A stretch of DNA of 64,000 nt from Hormiphora californensis (GCA_020137815.1 CM035362.1:2998391-3062390), one strand, 5' to 3'; shown: positions 1 through 26,815, counted from the first letter of the stretch. A program made the numbers and translations. Notes: a model not told the origin generated them from the letters alone.

Positions 1-112
1 TTCAGTCCCAAGAACTCATTAAAATGAGAGAAGCAACTCCAAGAATTGTTGTCACCGCAAGGGGCAAGTTAAAATCAGAGCTACTCCAGTATCAGTTAGC
101 GGACTACCAAAG

Positions 113-282
113 ACAAATCAGAGATAAATCCAACCAATATTTCCAGTTTTTTCTCCTGAAAGGAGCACCAAGGGTAAACCAGAGATAAATCCAACCAATA
201 TTTCAAGTATTTTCTCCTGAAAGGAGCACCACGGGCAAACCAGATATAAATCCAACCAATATTTCCAGTATTTTCTCTACGT
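113..282. repeat. minisatellite, ~61-bp unit, ~2.7 copies
   Basis: Three consecutive units share the core TAAATCCAACCAATATTT and the block CTCCTGAAAGGAGCACCA. The last unit is cut short. Differences between units are single substitutions. Confidence 0.85.
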
Positions 283-1017
283 TCCAAGAAAGCTTTCAAC
301 ATTCCAGAAGCTCTTTTCAAAAGGATCACCACTTCGTACCACCTGGCGTCAACTCTTTATTCTCACTATTATGCCAGGTTTCCTTTTTAGTGTAAGCTCA
401 GCTTACACAGACCATTATGTCGATTGTTCTTCCCCAGAACTATTCTCCCTTCCTACGCCACTTCCCCTCTTTCTCTGTGTAATCCACCATTCCTTCCCCT
501 CCGTGTAATCCTGTCTGAGTGTACAGATCCGTTTTCAAATCTCTCCCTTTTCATCCTCGGCTACCCCCTGATTGAATCACCGATGTAACCCAACCCACTA
601 GACTAGCGGTCTCTGGCCACTGGAGGGTAGCCCTTTCTTCTCTTTAGTCCTATCTTATTTTAATAGACAGAATAGAATTCCAGGGTCCGGTTGCAGCTCC
701 ATTTCGCAAATAATGAGACAGACGTTATGTGTGGGCTTTTTCATTATCGATGAAGCGATAAGGAGAAGTCTCGAGTGTTCGGTTCAGGAAAATGTATTGC
801 GTCAATCTAGTAAGGAACCTGGAAAGAGATGCCAGCGGGGGAAAGAACCAAAAGAACCACTTCAAATTTAGTGAAACACATCATAATATTAGCTCTCACC
901 AATTCCACCGAAATCCGATGAATCTCCAACGACAAAAACTGCTGTTTCCCCTCAACATCCCCTTTTCCCACTTTTCCACCTAGCCCAGCCGTCCAAGGAC
1001 CCCGGATTTAACCCCAG

Positions 1018-1225
1018 ATTGAAGACCTCATTTGAACCCCAGGTAATTCATCCGAATACACCTCATTTGAACCCAAGGTAATTCATCCGAATACACCTCA
1101 TTTGAACCCCAGATTGAAGACCTTAGGTAATTCATCCGAATACACCTCATTTCAACCCCAGGTAACTCATCCGAATACACCTCATTTGAACCCCAGGCAA
1201 TTCATCCAAGGACACCTCATTTCAA
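1018..1225. repeat. minisatellite, ~36-bp unit, ~5-6 copies
   Basis: The phrase ACCTCATTTGAACCCCAGG followed by TAATTCATCCGAATAC recurs about five times with small variants, and an alternative unit carrying AGATTGAAGACC is interspersed twice. Confidence 0.85.
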
Positions 1226-1504
1226 CCCTGGAACAAAGGGACTACAGTGACCAAAGTGCAAATGAAGAAGGGGGGCCATCTCTCTAATATCAACTCCCCT
1301 GAACAAAAAGAGTGCGGGGATTAGCATACAACTTACACAGACGAACAAGTGTATTTCATGCAAAATCTAAAAGAAGTCTTTTTTTTCTGGAAAATAAATC
1401 TTACCTGGCTAATTTGAGGATGATTGACTGTGATATATTCACTTACCGAGTGCCATGTTAATCTTGTTGCTGCTCATTTTGGAGGTTGGGTTGAAGCTAG
1501 ATAT

Positions 1505-1690
1505 ATGCACAGAGGGAGATGAGTTAGTTTGTTGGGGGAGATGGGGTATGTACAGAGGGAGATGAGTTAGTTTGATGGGGGAGATGGGGTAACTTGTAGG
1601 AAATAGGGAAAGAGGGTTTTGCAAGTTCAAAGTTGAGAAACAGGGAAAGAGGGTGTTGCAGTATAGGGGAGAGGGGGTTGGGAAATTTAG
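1505..1690. repeat. G-rich tandem repeat
   Basis: Two near-identical ~50-bp units built on AGATGAGTTAGTTTG and GGGGGAGATGGGGTA are followed by two shorter units with AGGGAAAGAGGGT. The strand is strongly purine-rich. Confidence 0.7.
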
Positions 1691-2355
1691 CATTATGGGG
1701 CAAGGCTAAAATAACATCTAGGATTGAGGAAGGAGGGAGAACACACTGGGAAGTATGAGGAGAGGAGGGGCTACAAACTTCAATCAATTAAACATCTCAA
1801 CGTGGTGTTTCGGAAAAATTGTGTATGTACGTAAGAAACAATGATTAAAACTTTGGCACACATCTTAACGGTGGAATATACATTTTACAGCCCCTATGTC
1901 TCTCTCTGGATAACTCTTGGTATAGTGGTTGATGTAAAACACACAGTGTGCTATTTAGGGCTGTTTCTAGACTGTACAATCTGGCGTGCCAAAGCAAAAA
2001 AACAAACAATTATAATACATAATAATATTGGAGAGAGATGTGTATCTTCAGATTACGTATTTAGTTTTATACGAAAATAAGTTAAAACAAACAGTTCTGA
2101 ACGCATACAAACTGAGACGTGTGTATGTGTGCGATGGATTATTTCTCTCTTCTTATTAAAAAATTATTTCACTCTCTCCTAAGTCCTAAGATCTACAAAA
2201 AAGCAACGGGTTACTTTTTAAATAAAAATTCCGATCTAACTTTGCGAAAAAAAATCATCGTATGCCTAATTATATTGTTCAAAGATTTGTACACCGTTTC
2301 CAACTAAAACCATATTGCATGGAAAAATACATGGCCATATATTGTAAGTCAATAA

Positions 2356-4483
2356 TCACTCGAATTTCTTGCTCGTCTCTATCTGACGTCGTTTATCAAA
2401 CACTTTCTTTCCAACAAACCCACCTACCGATCCCACACAAACAACAACTAATCCCCACAGAGGTATACACTGAAACACGAACTGTACCGCTACGGCAAGG
2501 AAGTAAACCAAGCACAGAACGGGAGCTGGATACCAATCAGAGTCTACAAACTGTCGGGACGCCCAACCTAGGAGAGATTCAGTCCCTGTTGATAACTCCA
2601 CCTCCTCCTCCTCCTCAACTTCTTCAGATTTGGGATTTTCAATGTCACTCAGGTTCTCCTCGGTGACCCGAGATAGTTCAGAGTGGAAGGTGATGCACTC
2701 TGGCTCGGAGGGTTGTTCCTGGGATACATCTTCTTCCTCCTCGGAGATATCGTGACTCCACTCGTCCTTAGCTACAGAATCAAGGGGTGTTAACCTTTCC
2801 ATACTTTCACGAACTTCAGGAACTACAAGATCTTCTTCAGTTTTTTCTGTCTCCAAATCAAGGCTCTCGGTTTCCAAACTAGCTCTGTCATCGGATACGT
2901 TGTCACTAGAATCATTTTCTATCGTAGTAGCAGCATTACTCTGCCGCTCCCTTTCTTCATCACCCACCTCCTCATCATCAGCAGGTTGCTTGATACTTTC
3001 TGTTACCACCTTTTTAACGGTTTCCTCTGGGGTCGGGGTATCAATACCGGAGTCGCTTTCCAAGCCCTTTTTCCGCAACGCACCTCTCCGAACTGCATCT
3101 GACTTGCGTCTTGTTGTCAAACTCGGCTCGGCGGTTCTAGTTTCATATCCAGGGCCATCTACCTCGAACATCTGTGAAACTTCAGAATTTATTGAGAGGT
3201 TATCTGAGTCAGAGAACTCACCGGAGTGAACTATTTTTACACTTTCACTCCTCTTCACCGGTTTCTTTCGTTTCTTGTTATGGGCTTTGTTCCAGATTTT
3301 ATTGAGGTTATCCACATTGAATTGCAGGGATGGCAGTTTATGAAGGAGCTCTTCCCGTTGCTGATCGTTCAGTCCTGGTGTACTAAACACAATACATCTC
3401 TTTACCTCTCTCGTCCACCGCTCCTTTTGTTCCGTATCTCGTGACATGACAGTGAATTCAGTTCCCTTTGAGGCGATGATAATCCATTTTAGGAAGTCTG
3501 ATTGGACGTGTTCCTTTAGGGTGATGTTGTCCAGAGAAAAGAAGGATTTGTAGGCAAAGGAACATGTTGTGTCTGAGTTTTCCTTTCGTTTTGTCACCAG
3601 AAGACACTTTTTAAACAGGAATAAATATCGTGGTTCCTTTGCTCCGGAAATTTTAAACGAATCCTCGAGTAGGAGATCGCCCATGTTCGTCAACTTTTCT
3701 CCCTTCCACCCTATCAACTCGACTGCCTCTAACTCCTGGACTCGCTTCACAGAGTTTATCTTGAGTGCAGTGATGAGAAGTTGATCTAACGCTTCCTTGA
3801 CAATATCATACCCCACAATCGGACTGAGCTTTTTGTTCATGTCCTTGAAGAGCAGGGGGTATTTCAGAAATCTTTGAACCGCACGATGCAGATACTCCTC
3901 CACAGGAAAGATATGGCCCAGTTCTCGTTGGCATTGTGCCAGGGCGCTCTTGCTCGGTTCAGAATTGTGTAACTGATCTAAACGGGATAATGAGGCCGGA
4001 AATGCAGCACAGAACTCCACATATAGACGCGTTAAGGTGGGGATGTTGGAGAGAAAGAGCTCGGCAACTCTGTGCGGGTTACTAGTCAGATGCCAGGAGC
4101 TCAGAGTGGATGACCCTGTGAAATGAGAGGATTTCTTCGATGTTAATAAATGCTTCCAGCATGGTAGTCTCGTCAAAACCGCTCGTTGGGTCTGCACGAA
4201 GACGGCATATGTAGCCATCGACAACATCAGTTAGAGCATTAATGTATGTGAACTCCGTATCTGTTAGCTCCTGGATAAGAAAGGTGACATGCCGAAGGGC
4301 CTTCTCCGTGTCCCCATTACTGTTGTTGAAGGCCTTGTCGAGGGAATTCTCTGAGCCCGAGGAAGCACTTTTCAGGGAAGAAATGTCAGAGAGCGTAAAA
4401 CCCGGCTGTGAGCTGTCATCAATAGAATTCAAACCGAGATCGACGGAAGGAATCGGGGAGTGGGATACAAGGGGATTTTCCAT
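2356..4483 (-). CDS. DH-PH Rho guanine nucleotide exchange factor with C-terminal membrane segment; one frameshift
   Basis: Probable Rho-family GEF. The first frame (4483 to about 4085) opens with a serine-rich leader and the start of a Dbl-homology domain (TDTEFTYINALTDVVDGY, ~residues 73-90). The DH domain continues in a second frame through FLKYPLLFKDM and is followed by a PH domain (DLLLEDSFKI to RWTREVKRCI). A ~230-residue acidic, serine-rich linker follows. The protein ends in a ~38-residue hydrophobic stretch (about APVLCLVYFLAVAVQ to SVGGFVG) and a basic tail, so it may be tail-anchored. The switch of frame at ~4082-4110 needs one nucleotide removed; corrected length is about 708 residues. 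No introns are visible. I cannot assign an orthologue; the DH-PH order resembles PLEKHG-type GEFs. Genuine gene with a consensus error, or a recent pseudogene, are both possible. Confidence 0.8.
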
Positions 4484-5046
4484 ATTACATCATCTTTCTT
4501 CCCCCTTTTCCCGTTTACTATTTATGAGCCTTCCATACGGAGAGCTACAGAGAGTGAATGTTAGTACAATTCAACTGGTGAATCAGTTGTAAAAACCGGG
4601 CCATGTGGATCAGAATTCAGACTGTAGCGATAGCTAATTTGAAACTTTCAGTGTGTATTTCTGCTGAATAAATCTAAGTTACTGGAGTAGGAGGAAAGTA
4701 TGTCACAGAAGCCAAAAATGCCGATATGATGAATACTATACTAGAAGAGAGGCCATTTTGAGATTTGAACTGAAAATGCAAGAGATGAGGAGGGATCGCA
4801 GAAAAAAGTGACTGAGGTCGAGCAGACAAAAAAAGTTTGGTTTCGCGAATTCGGATCGGATCGCGCGGCGTTATTGTCGCGCAGTAACGTCTTTTTTGCG
4901 CGTTACATTTATTTCATATTTTTGTATTTCCCGAAATTTCGTACAACTTTTTCAGCTTCCAAATTTTGCGAACATTTTTGTTGCGCAGTTGCAGTCGGCA
5001 TTCTCTTCATTTCACGTACACTTACAACCCCTCTCCCACTCTAGCG
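4484..5046. promoter_or_regulatory. shared upstream region of two divergent genes
   Basis: The RhoGEF start (4483, minus) and the SPPL2-type protease start (5047, plus) face away from each other across 563 bp, so the interval should hold both promoters. A short CpG-rich patch (TCGCGCGGCG and GCGCGTTACA, about 4858-4912) lies within it. Similar CGCG clusters occur upstream of the integrin (~25.85-25.93 kb) and in the photolyase/glypican interval (~47.69-47.79 kb). No TATA box was identified with confidence. Confidence 0.45.
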
Positions 5047-6890
5047 ATGCTATGGCTACTCATCACCCTCCTGCCTAGCATCACCCTCGCCTACCCGAAC
5101 ATCTACCACGGTGTAGTAGCCGCAACAAGCGGTAACACCACCCAAAAGTTCTGTGTTACCTTCGATCCGGCCTGGTTTTATACAACAGTTCTACGGAAAT
5201 TTCGACGTTGCACCCCAGTATGAGCTGTACGAGCCGTACAAACCGGTAAACGGATGTACAGACTTGGCGGGAGATTACGATAACAAAACGGTGATCCTCC
5301 AAGATTCTGGATCTTGTTCCTGTTGAGGAGCGAGTTGGGAGAGCACAGGGATCTTCCATTATTCTTCTCGCACGCACCACAGGGATCCTCAATGTCACTG
5401 ATATCAGGGGAAGTAACTTTTCAAGTGCTCCAATTTTGTTGATAAACAAAAACACTTATGATAACATTGTATCCCATAACACTCTCATTTCCTTTTATTA
5501 CCCTACCACCAAGCTGGATTTCAACATCTTCCTCATTTACATCCTCTGTGTGTTTTGCATTGTGGCTGGGAGCTACTGGTCACTTATACCCTGCGGAGAT
5601 GAAGGTCTCCGAGTTCTGGACGACAACTCCCCGGCCACCCATCCGTCTCGTCATGCATTCAAGTGAGGAGGAGCGACCGGAACCGGAGGACTCGAAGAAG
5701 GAATCAATCAAAAACTTACTGTTTGGATGTATCATTGTGGCAGCTATGGCAGGAATGCTCCTCCTCCTTTACTTTGCCTACGATTACCTAGTTTACGTGT
5801 TCATGGTTCTATTCTGTATCATTGCCACTAACGGAGTGTTCTCTCTCATCCAACCTGTCTGCATGGAGTGGGAAAGATTTACAACTCGGTGGAAGGTGAC
5901 TTGTCTGGGTAAGGAGAGATCTGTTTCACCTTTCAAAGTGGCTGTTTGGATCTGTTGTTTGTCCCTCGCGGTGGTGTGGTTCGTTTACAGGCATTCTCCT
6001 TCCATCTGGCCACTTCAGGTAAATATAATCCTTTCTTTGAACCCATGATTTACTTTGGGGTGTCCCATGGTATACTTTGGAATGCTCGGGAATCGTGCAC
6101 TTTTTTCCGTATTCCAAAGTATTCCAAAATACATAAATACCGTATTAAATTTGTATTCACCATATTCTATTGGTGACGTACGCAGTCACTGAGTCACCCC
6201 TACTAATAATAGGGGATTGCATCACCAACATATTCTAACCTCCCCCCTTTCCCTCCAGATATTTCTCGGAGTGTCTGTGTGTCTGAACATCATCAGAAGT
6301 GTACCACTACCCAACCTGAAATTCATTGCAATCGTCATGATGATGCTCTTTGTATACGACATCTTCTTCGTGTTTGTCACACCCCTCTTCACCAAAGATG
6401 GTGTTTCAATCATGGAGAAAGTGGCAACGGGCTCAGATCGGCCCATTTTCGACGCACCAAGAGGTACCTCAACCAGAGAGCAGATTCCCCTATCACTCAA
6501 AGTTCCTTACTTCCAAGACAGTGATGTAAAGGTGTGCGGCGAGATTTACAATCTGATCGGATTTGGAGATATCGTCATTCCCGGGCTTTTGACGGCCTAC
6601 TCGGCTTATTTCGACACCCTGGGCCACCCTGGCGGAACTAAATGGTATTTTATCGTCTCCTGCTTGTCCTATGCCATTGGTCTAGCCATCACATACGGGG
6701 CTCTTCTCGGAATGCAGATAGCACAACCAGCCCTGCTGTACCTAGTTCCATGTTGTCTTGCTGGGGTTATCGGGACGGCGCTGAAAGGGGCGAGTTGAAG
6801 GCTGTGTGGACGGGAAGGGCAGGTATTGCTGCTGATAGTTTGAGTGATGAAAGAGAGAACGGAAACCACCAAGTTGGAGTTGTGGAATAA
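5047..6890 (+). CDS. SPPL2-type signal peptide peptidase-like protease, broken by four single-nucleotide frameshifts
   Basis: Intramembrane GxGD aspartyl protease of the SPPL2 type. These cleave type II membrane stubs in the endosome or secretory pathway. Exon 1 is 5047-6018 (donor CAG|GTAAAT) and exon 2 is 6259-6890. A signal peptide (MLWLLITLLPSITLA) leads into a lumenal PA-like domain with GSCS...AQGSS spacing typical of the family, then nine predicted membrane helices. All catalytic motifs are intact: YDIFFVF (6349), GFGD (6560) and QPALLYLVP (6724). Homology runs through four frames. Shifts are needed at about 5175, 5307, 5655 (one nucleotide too many each) and 6785 (one too few), which gives 533 residues. 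Family members are 520-600 long. The protein is conserved on both sides of every break, so consensus error or very recent decay is more likely than an old pseudogene. Confidence 0.85.
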
Positions 6891-6900
6891 GAGACAGTGG

Positions 6901-7009
6901 CAGGAACCGACCGAATCAGGAAATACTGGTCCCTGATTGGCTGATAACCAGTCACGTGACCTAAATAACGAGTTCTGATTGGTTGTTTACTTGTGTCGGT
7001 CGGTTCCTG
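6901..7009 (+). mobile_element. hAT-type MITE, copy 1 (CAGGAACC family)
   Basis: Reference copy of the family: terminal inverted repeats CAGGAACCGACCGA/TCGGTCGGTTCCTG, length 109 bp, with internal GGTCACGTGACC. It is flanked by the perfect 8-bp duplication GACAGTGG (6893-6900, 7010-7017). It starts 10 bp after the SPPL2 stop codon, so it lies in that gene's 3' untranslated region. The 8-bp duplication and CAG start are hAT hallmarks; no transposase is visible in the window. Confidence 0.92.
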
Positions 7010-7559
7010 GACAGTGGGAAATTATATGAAGCAGCCACCGATGATCTAGTAGAATCTCTCAGAGGTACAATGATGTGACTTTAGCTCTTTTCTTTTGGGC
7101 TATTTTCTGCTCCATCTTGTTATAAACCCCTTTTTCCTTCGGCTGGCGAGCATTGTTTCTGCCCTTTTTTAGTGGCTCCTTCTCCAGCATCTTATTGCCT
7201 GAAAAGTTTGAAAACTGAGCTGTATCAGAAGTTATAAATATCAGAAGAAAGTATAATATATATTATTGATTAAGTTATAAATGTTTAAAGTTTATAGTTT
7301 ATGTACATGTTTAGAGAATGTGTATGTTTTGTAACGTGTGCTCTTTAAGTTTAATTTAATATTGATTCTTATCTCCTTAAAAAACTGTGTTTGTCTTCTT
7401 GACACTCATTTCCCTACCCGGCACTATCTCCTTTCGGATCTACGTCCATGCAGCGTTACTCATGTCTCTGCCTTTATCCCCAAATGACACAATAAACTTT
7501 CCAAACCCTCTCTCAAACCAATTCTCTCTAACTCCCTCTTCAATTTAGCCAGTACCAGA

Positions 7560-9517
7560 ATGCCAGTCCCCACCATGGTGAAATCGTCCAACTTGGCAAA
7601 CTATCGAGGAAAGGAGGTCATGGCCTTTGGAAAAGTTCTATCGGTAAGGCTAATATTGTAATATTTTTGGGGGAAGGGGAATAGGCTAGGTGTCCTGGTG
7701 TCTATAATTTAAAACCTAATACACCTTTGCCTAGCTAGACTAGGAGGGTTAGAACATAACAAACACACATGTGTAGTGTAACTTTTGTTAACAAAGTTAC
7801 CCCTCCCTTGCCAGCGCGAGGGTTTATTTCGTAACCCAGTGTAACTTGTAATTTGACCTTGACCTTGACCCCATCTAGCTCAATTTGCACTTGATATCCT
7901 GATATAATATTCGTTGAAGTCATGGCGCCGGCTGATATTCAATATTACACACACTGTGTCTAGATCAAGTTTATATATCTCAACCCACTATGAACAATAT
8001 TATACCCTTTGTTTTGGGCATCGAGACCTCATAGAGCACTGATAAAGCTTATAAAATAGTTGTTATTATTTCGGACTGAAAATGAAAATGGTCTTCCCCT
8101 ACATTCATGATCCAGTAACATTTTAGCAGGCATGAGTAGTACTCATTGAGTACTGATTGAGTACTGAGTACTGAGTACTGAGTACCGAGTAGCTGTAGTA
8201 GCAAAGTTACCCCTACCCGTAGCTTGTATTGTATGTATTGTATGTAGATGTAACTCAATACTTATTATGTTCGAAGGGAACTTGGAGAGAGAGGGTCGAA
8301 TGCATTCTAACAGCTTGGACACCTACAATTCTCTACGAGCTAGCTGCCATTTATAATGTAACTGAAATACAGACATTAACTGAACTGAAATACAAACATT
8401 AACCGAGTTATGACCGACAGACAAGCTCACCAACTAATCCATACAGAGACATACAGACAAACGGAGACGCTTACCGTATAGAGACATACAGAAATAACCT
8501 GACTAAATCACCCATACAAACAGACAAACCATATTCAGCCCATAGTTATTTCAGTGAGCAGATCAGTTTACTCCCCTCTCTAGTAGTAAGGTGGTGGCAG
8601 TCTAACAGTGTACTTGCAGCCTAGAGCCACTCCTAGAAGAGATAGAGAGATAGAAAGATAGAGAATTAGAGAGGTATAAAGATATAGAGACTTGAGGTAG
8701 TAGAGAGAGTGGTGGAACGATCATAAAAAAGAGAGACGAGAGAGATAGAGAGATAGAGACAGAGATGATCCAGTAATTACATGGATTGCTGTGATCTGAT
8801 CATTACGATGATGATGTACACACAGACAAACTTAAACAGACAAACTCGTATTAATCATGTGAATTGCAATTCCCAACCACACAGGGCCCATTTGTCAAGT
8901 GAAACATGTCAACTGTCTAACTCTGTTCCTCCCTCCGTCCCTCCCTACTAACCCTATATCCGCTCCCAATATATTGGCAATAACCCTCCCTTCTCCCCTA
9001 CATCTACCTATAAAGAAGGGAGAATTAGAATGATTGCGAAACCTACCTCTCTGCTCCCCTCCCGCCCCTCTAACCCCCCATCTCCTCCTAGAACGAAGGG
9101 AAAGTAATGTCGATTGAGCTCTGCGACGGTGGAAGGGTGACGGTTCGATTCCCGGACGTTACGGAGGCCTCCCCTGATTCCAAAGTTGAGATCCAAGGAA
9201 GGGTCGAGGGTGATGGGATTAGTATCGCCGGAATGCAGCTTATCCACATTAGTGATGATACCGGTGAGTAAAGATTAAAGAAAGACTAAAGTTATTTGTT
9301 TTGTTCAAACAGGGTCGATCAGCAATGCAAACAATTATAATATTATGAGTTCTTTTGAGTCCCACATAGTGTGTGGCCCACACCGTATTTTGTTTCTGTG
9401 AGGACCCTGTTTTGATTTCATTCACCAACATCCTTCCTTTCAGATATGAAGATAACCTCAAAAACGATTGATACGCTGGATAACTGGATGACGGATTGCT
9501 TTGATTTTGAGAAGTAA
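7560..9517 (+). CDS. replication protein A 14-kDa subunit (RPA3)
   Basis: Smallest subunit of the RPA heterotrimer, which coats single-stranded DNA during replication and repair in the nucleus. Exons are 7560-7643, 9092-9263 and 9444-9517; phases 0 and 1 match and all junctions are GT-AG. The 109-residue product is one OB fold. It opens with NLANYRGKEVMAFGKVLS, which aligns with the NAGMLAQF...VCFVGRLE start of animal RPA3. Beta strands follow (SIELCDGGRVTVRFPD, VEIQGRVEGDGISIAGMQL) and then a C-terminal helix (KTIDTLDNWMTDCFDFEK), the trimerisation helix in relatives. Length is slightly below the usual ~120. A second ATG at 7575 could also start translation. The first intron (1.4 kb) contains degenerate MITE and minisatellite sequence. 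No frameshifts. RPA3 is poorly conserved in general, so the call rests on fold order and length. Confidence 0.8.
7779..7846. mobile_element. degenerate TTGGTAACG-family MITE in RPA3 intron 1
   Basis: Diverged copy: AACAAAGTTACCCCTCCC and GCGCGAGGGTTTATTTCGTAAC correspond to the two ends of the family described at 18759. No clear target duplication remains. Just upstream (7729-7765) is the reverse of a separate repeated phrase, GTTATGTTCTAACCCTCC, which recurs near 29734, 39016 and 62311/63699. Confidence 0.55.
8134..8185. repeat. GAGTACT microsatellite
   Basis: About six near-consecutive copies of the 7-mer GAGTACT (for example TGAGTACTGAGTACTGAGTA) in RPA3 intron 1. Confidence 0.75.
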
Positions 9518-11054
<1,537 letters not shown>

Positions 11055-11652
11055 CCCGGTGTCCGGGGGGTTTAAAGTGGCCGGGAATGGCCGTAGGCCA
11101 TTCCCAAAATCGACCGATTTTCCGTGGCTGAAGCAAATTAAAGGCGAGGCAGCATACTGAACAAGCTGACTAGTATTCAGCAGTTCAATAAATATCGCTG
11201 TCAGCAGGGCACCATCTTTATAAGTTTTAGAAAGTTTTAAAAAAAAGTATCTTCACCCCGGACCCGTTCGGGATTCGAACCCGGGTCTCCCGCTAGATAG
11301 GCGAGCTCTACACCGCTAGGCCACCTCAGCGCTTGATAAATTGCAATCAGGAATGTATTTATCCTTTATGCGCGCTTTTCGGCCAAGGAGAGGGGGAAGA
11401 TTTCGGCCAGAGACCGAAATATTCCCGTTATTTTGAGGTAAGACAGGTAGATTTGAACCGATTTTCGCGCGGCGTCTGATTTTGTGCGTGATAGCCTAGA
11501 AATCGTTACCAGCGTCCCCCAGACATGAATTTCGGTCCAAAAAACTAAGGAGTGCCAGGTGAACACACTGTGTCATTTGTGTGAAAAATGGCCGAAATTA
11601 AATTTGGCCGACGGGAATCGTCTTCCCATATTCCTCTATCTCGGACACCGGG
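11055..11652. mobile_element. 598-bp TIR element carrying a tRNA-like sequence
   Basis: Ends CCCGGTGTCCG and CGGACACCGGG are perfect inverted repeats. The element is bounded by the 8-bp direct repeat GAGAGGGG (11047-11054, 11653-11660). It interrupts a tandemly repeated phrase (ATTGTCTGAAAGA...GTCAGTTAG) that continues on both sides, which confirms the insertion. No transposase is encoded, so it is non-autonomous. The duplication length fits hAT-like or related superfamilies. The interior includes a tRNA-like segment on the minus strand. Confidence 0.8.
11258..11332 (-). other. tRNA-like sequence inside a TIR element (probably not functional)
   Basis: On the minus strand an A-box-like GTGGCCTAGCGG and a B-box GGGTTCGAATCCC are spaced as in a tRNA. 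The anticodon arm is CTCGC/GCGGG around the loop CTATCTA (anticodon position ATC). A run of eight T follows, as for RNA polymerase III termination. The acceptor arms do not pair and position 37 is a pyrimidine, so it is more likely a tRNA-derived promoter module than a working tRNA gene. Confidence 0.6.
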
Positions 11653-11837
11653 GAGAGGGGGTGAATCACAGAGGGAAATTGTCTGAAAGAGGGAGTCAGT
11701 TAGAAACTACATCCACCAATCACCATTCTACTACTAAGTATAAGTAGGAGTTATACTGAATACTTTATCCTAAATACTAGAAGTCGAAGTTATAAATCAG
11801 TATCAATTAATCAACAAGAAAACAGAAAGGTCCTTAC

Positions 11838-25197
<13,360 letters not shown>

Positions 25198-25533
25198 CCT
25201 AAAATCATGATAAACCATTGTTAATTGAGGCCAGTGCGCCCCCGGGTTTGAGCAAACTCTCGTCAAACAACAAATGCAAATGTAATGAGCAATTTCTAGA
25301 TTTATTTTAGCAGTAAATAATGAAATTTGAAGCCATTGATTTGATCAGCACACATGACAAAACATTTTAGGAAAAATCCATATTATAATTTCCAAACTGT
25401 TAGTCAGTAAGTCACTAAAATGTTTTTTTTAAATCATCCCACATTTTTTGAGCTAGACCCATGAAAATTTATACTTTCACTTTAATTTCCGTCTCACATC
25501 CGAAAAGTGTGTTTTGGACCCGGTGGCCACCGT

Positions 25534-25766
25534 ATAGGGATCCCTAATAAAGTTGTGACTTGTCACCAAACATGTGGTTCCCGTGGCGGCGTGGCTTCAA
25601 AACCCTTGTCAATGCGCGATTGTAACTTGTCACCGCATGGTTTGCACCGCAGCTACGCGCAGTGGGAACCATGTGCGTTTTGGTACACGCACCACGCGGT
25701 GACAAGTCACAACCGCGCCTCCGCAAGACTACAGGGACAAGTCACAACTTTATTAGGGATCCCTAT
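25534..25766. mobile_element. 233-bp MITE with ~31-bp terminal inverted repeats
   Basis: Ends ATAGGGATCCCTAATAAAGT and ACTTTATTAGGGATCCCTAT continue as inverted repeats through GTGACTTGTC/GACAAGTCAC. No obvious target duplication. Single copy in this window. Confidence 0.75.
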
Positions 25767-26670
25767 TGCTTCATCACTGGGTTTGGAGAGTCGAGAAAAA
25801 TTCAAATCGAAGAATTTTCTTTTTTGAAAAAGTGAGAAAAAATGCGCGGCGTCCTATCCGCAGAACATGATTTTTTAGCGCGCGCAAATTTATAAACTGT
25901 AACTGCGCGGCGCGCTTTGCAGCGTTTTAAAGAAAAGTTCGCGCAAGGAATAAGGACTTTTAATATTGAGCTGTTCCAATTCGGTTACCAGCTTTGGACA
26001 AACGAAACGAATTGCTTTTGGGCTTCAAAATCTTTATCGCACTGACAAAACAATTAAGAGGTATAAATAACTCGTTCTCTCTCTTTCTCTCTCTCTCAGC
26101 CATTCTTCGGTACATGGTGGACAATGTACTGTGTCGAACAGCATCCATCACCTACAAGTTTTCTTTGAAAGGCGGATCAATATCCGAAATGGCAGTTGAA
26201 TATCAAACTCGTGTGCTGGGACCCTCTCTAAAACAAGTTAGCACAAAATATAACTTTGCCAACATTTCCCTCCACTCTTTCTTCTAAAAGAGCAGAAGAG
26301 AATACCGGCAAGTTTAGAGGCCTCTTGGGATTATTTGGGAAAACATTATACTCAAAATAGTAGTCCCTTCAAATAACGACACATGAACTGGTGGTCCCTT
26401 CGCTTTGTGGTTTTTAGTAACACGTGATGACTTCTTGATACCTAATTCAATCCTTTCCCTCCCTCACCGAAACCTTTACAGTACAGGGACCCTTTTTCTG
26501 ACATAACTTGAAAAACATCAAAAATCAAATTAACTTGTGAGAAAAAAACAATATGCAATTTCACCACATTCCACAATTTGGCAGGCTCTCTCGTGTTAGA
26601 CAACTTGGTTGTTGGAATTCCTCAAACTCTACTTTCATTCTCACTCTGCACAACTATAGTGTCCAAAACT

Positions 26671-26815
26671 CTCTCTCTCTCCCTCTCTCTCTTTTCTCTC
26701 TTACTCTCTCTTTCTCACATTCTCTCTCCCTCCCTCTCTCTTTTTCCCTCTCACTCTCTCCCTCTCTCTCTTTCTCTCTCTCTCACTCTCTCCCTCTATC
26801 TCTCTCATCTTTACA
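26671..26815. repeat. (TC)-rich low-complexity tract
   Basis: CTCTCT runs with CCC and TTT interruptions, plus a second patch at 26885-26930. Confidence 0.9.

Larger units (their letters stand above)
1..2355. other. intergenic stretch without a recognisable gene
   Basis: No open frame here resembles a known protein and none is supported by splice signals. The stretch holds three short tandem-repeat patches, listed separately, and otherwise unremarkable AT-rich sequence. The 3' untranslated region of the RhoGEF gene, which ends at 2356 on the minus strand, probably reaches into its right end. Confidence 0.6.

Noticed and set aside
5160-5670. Programmed +1 frameshifting at stop codons, as in Euplotes, because three SPPL2 breaks and the RhoGEF break could be read as +1 shifts at TGA or TAG.
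   Set aside because: In the ARL-like GTPase the shift must occur between conserved motifs well before any stop codon, and one SPPL2 break needs the opposite direction. Random one-base indels explain all cases.
11258-11332. Functional tRNA genes here and at 28199-28272.
   Set aside because: Acceptor stems do not pair and T stems are imperfect; both lie inside transposable elements.
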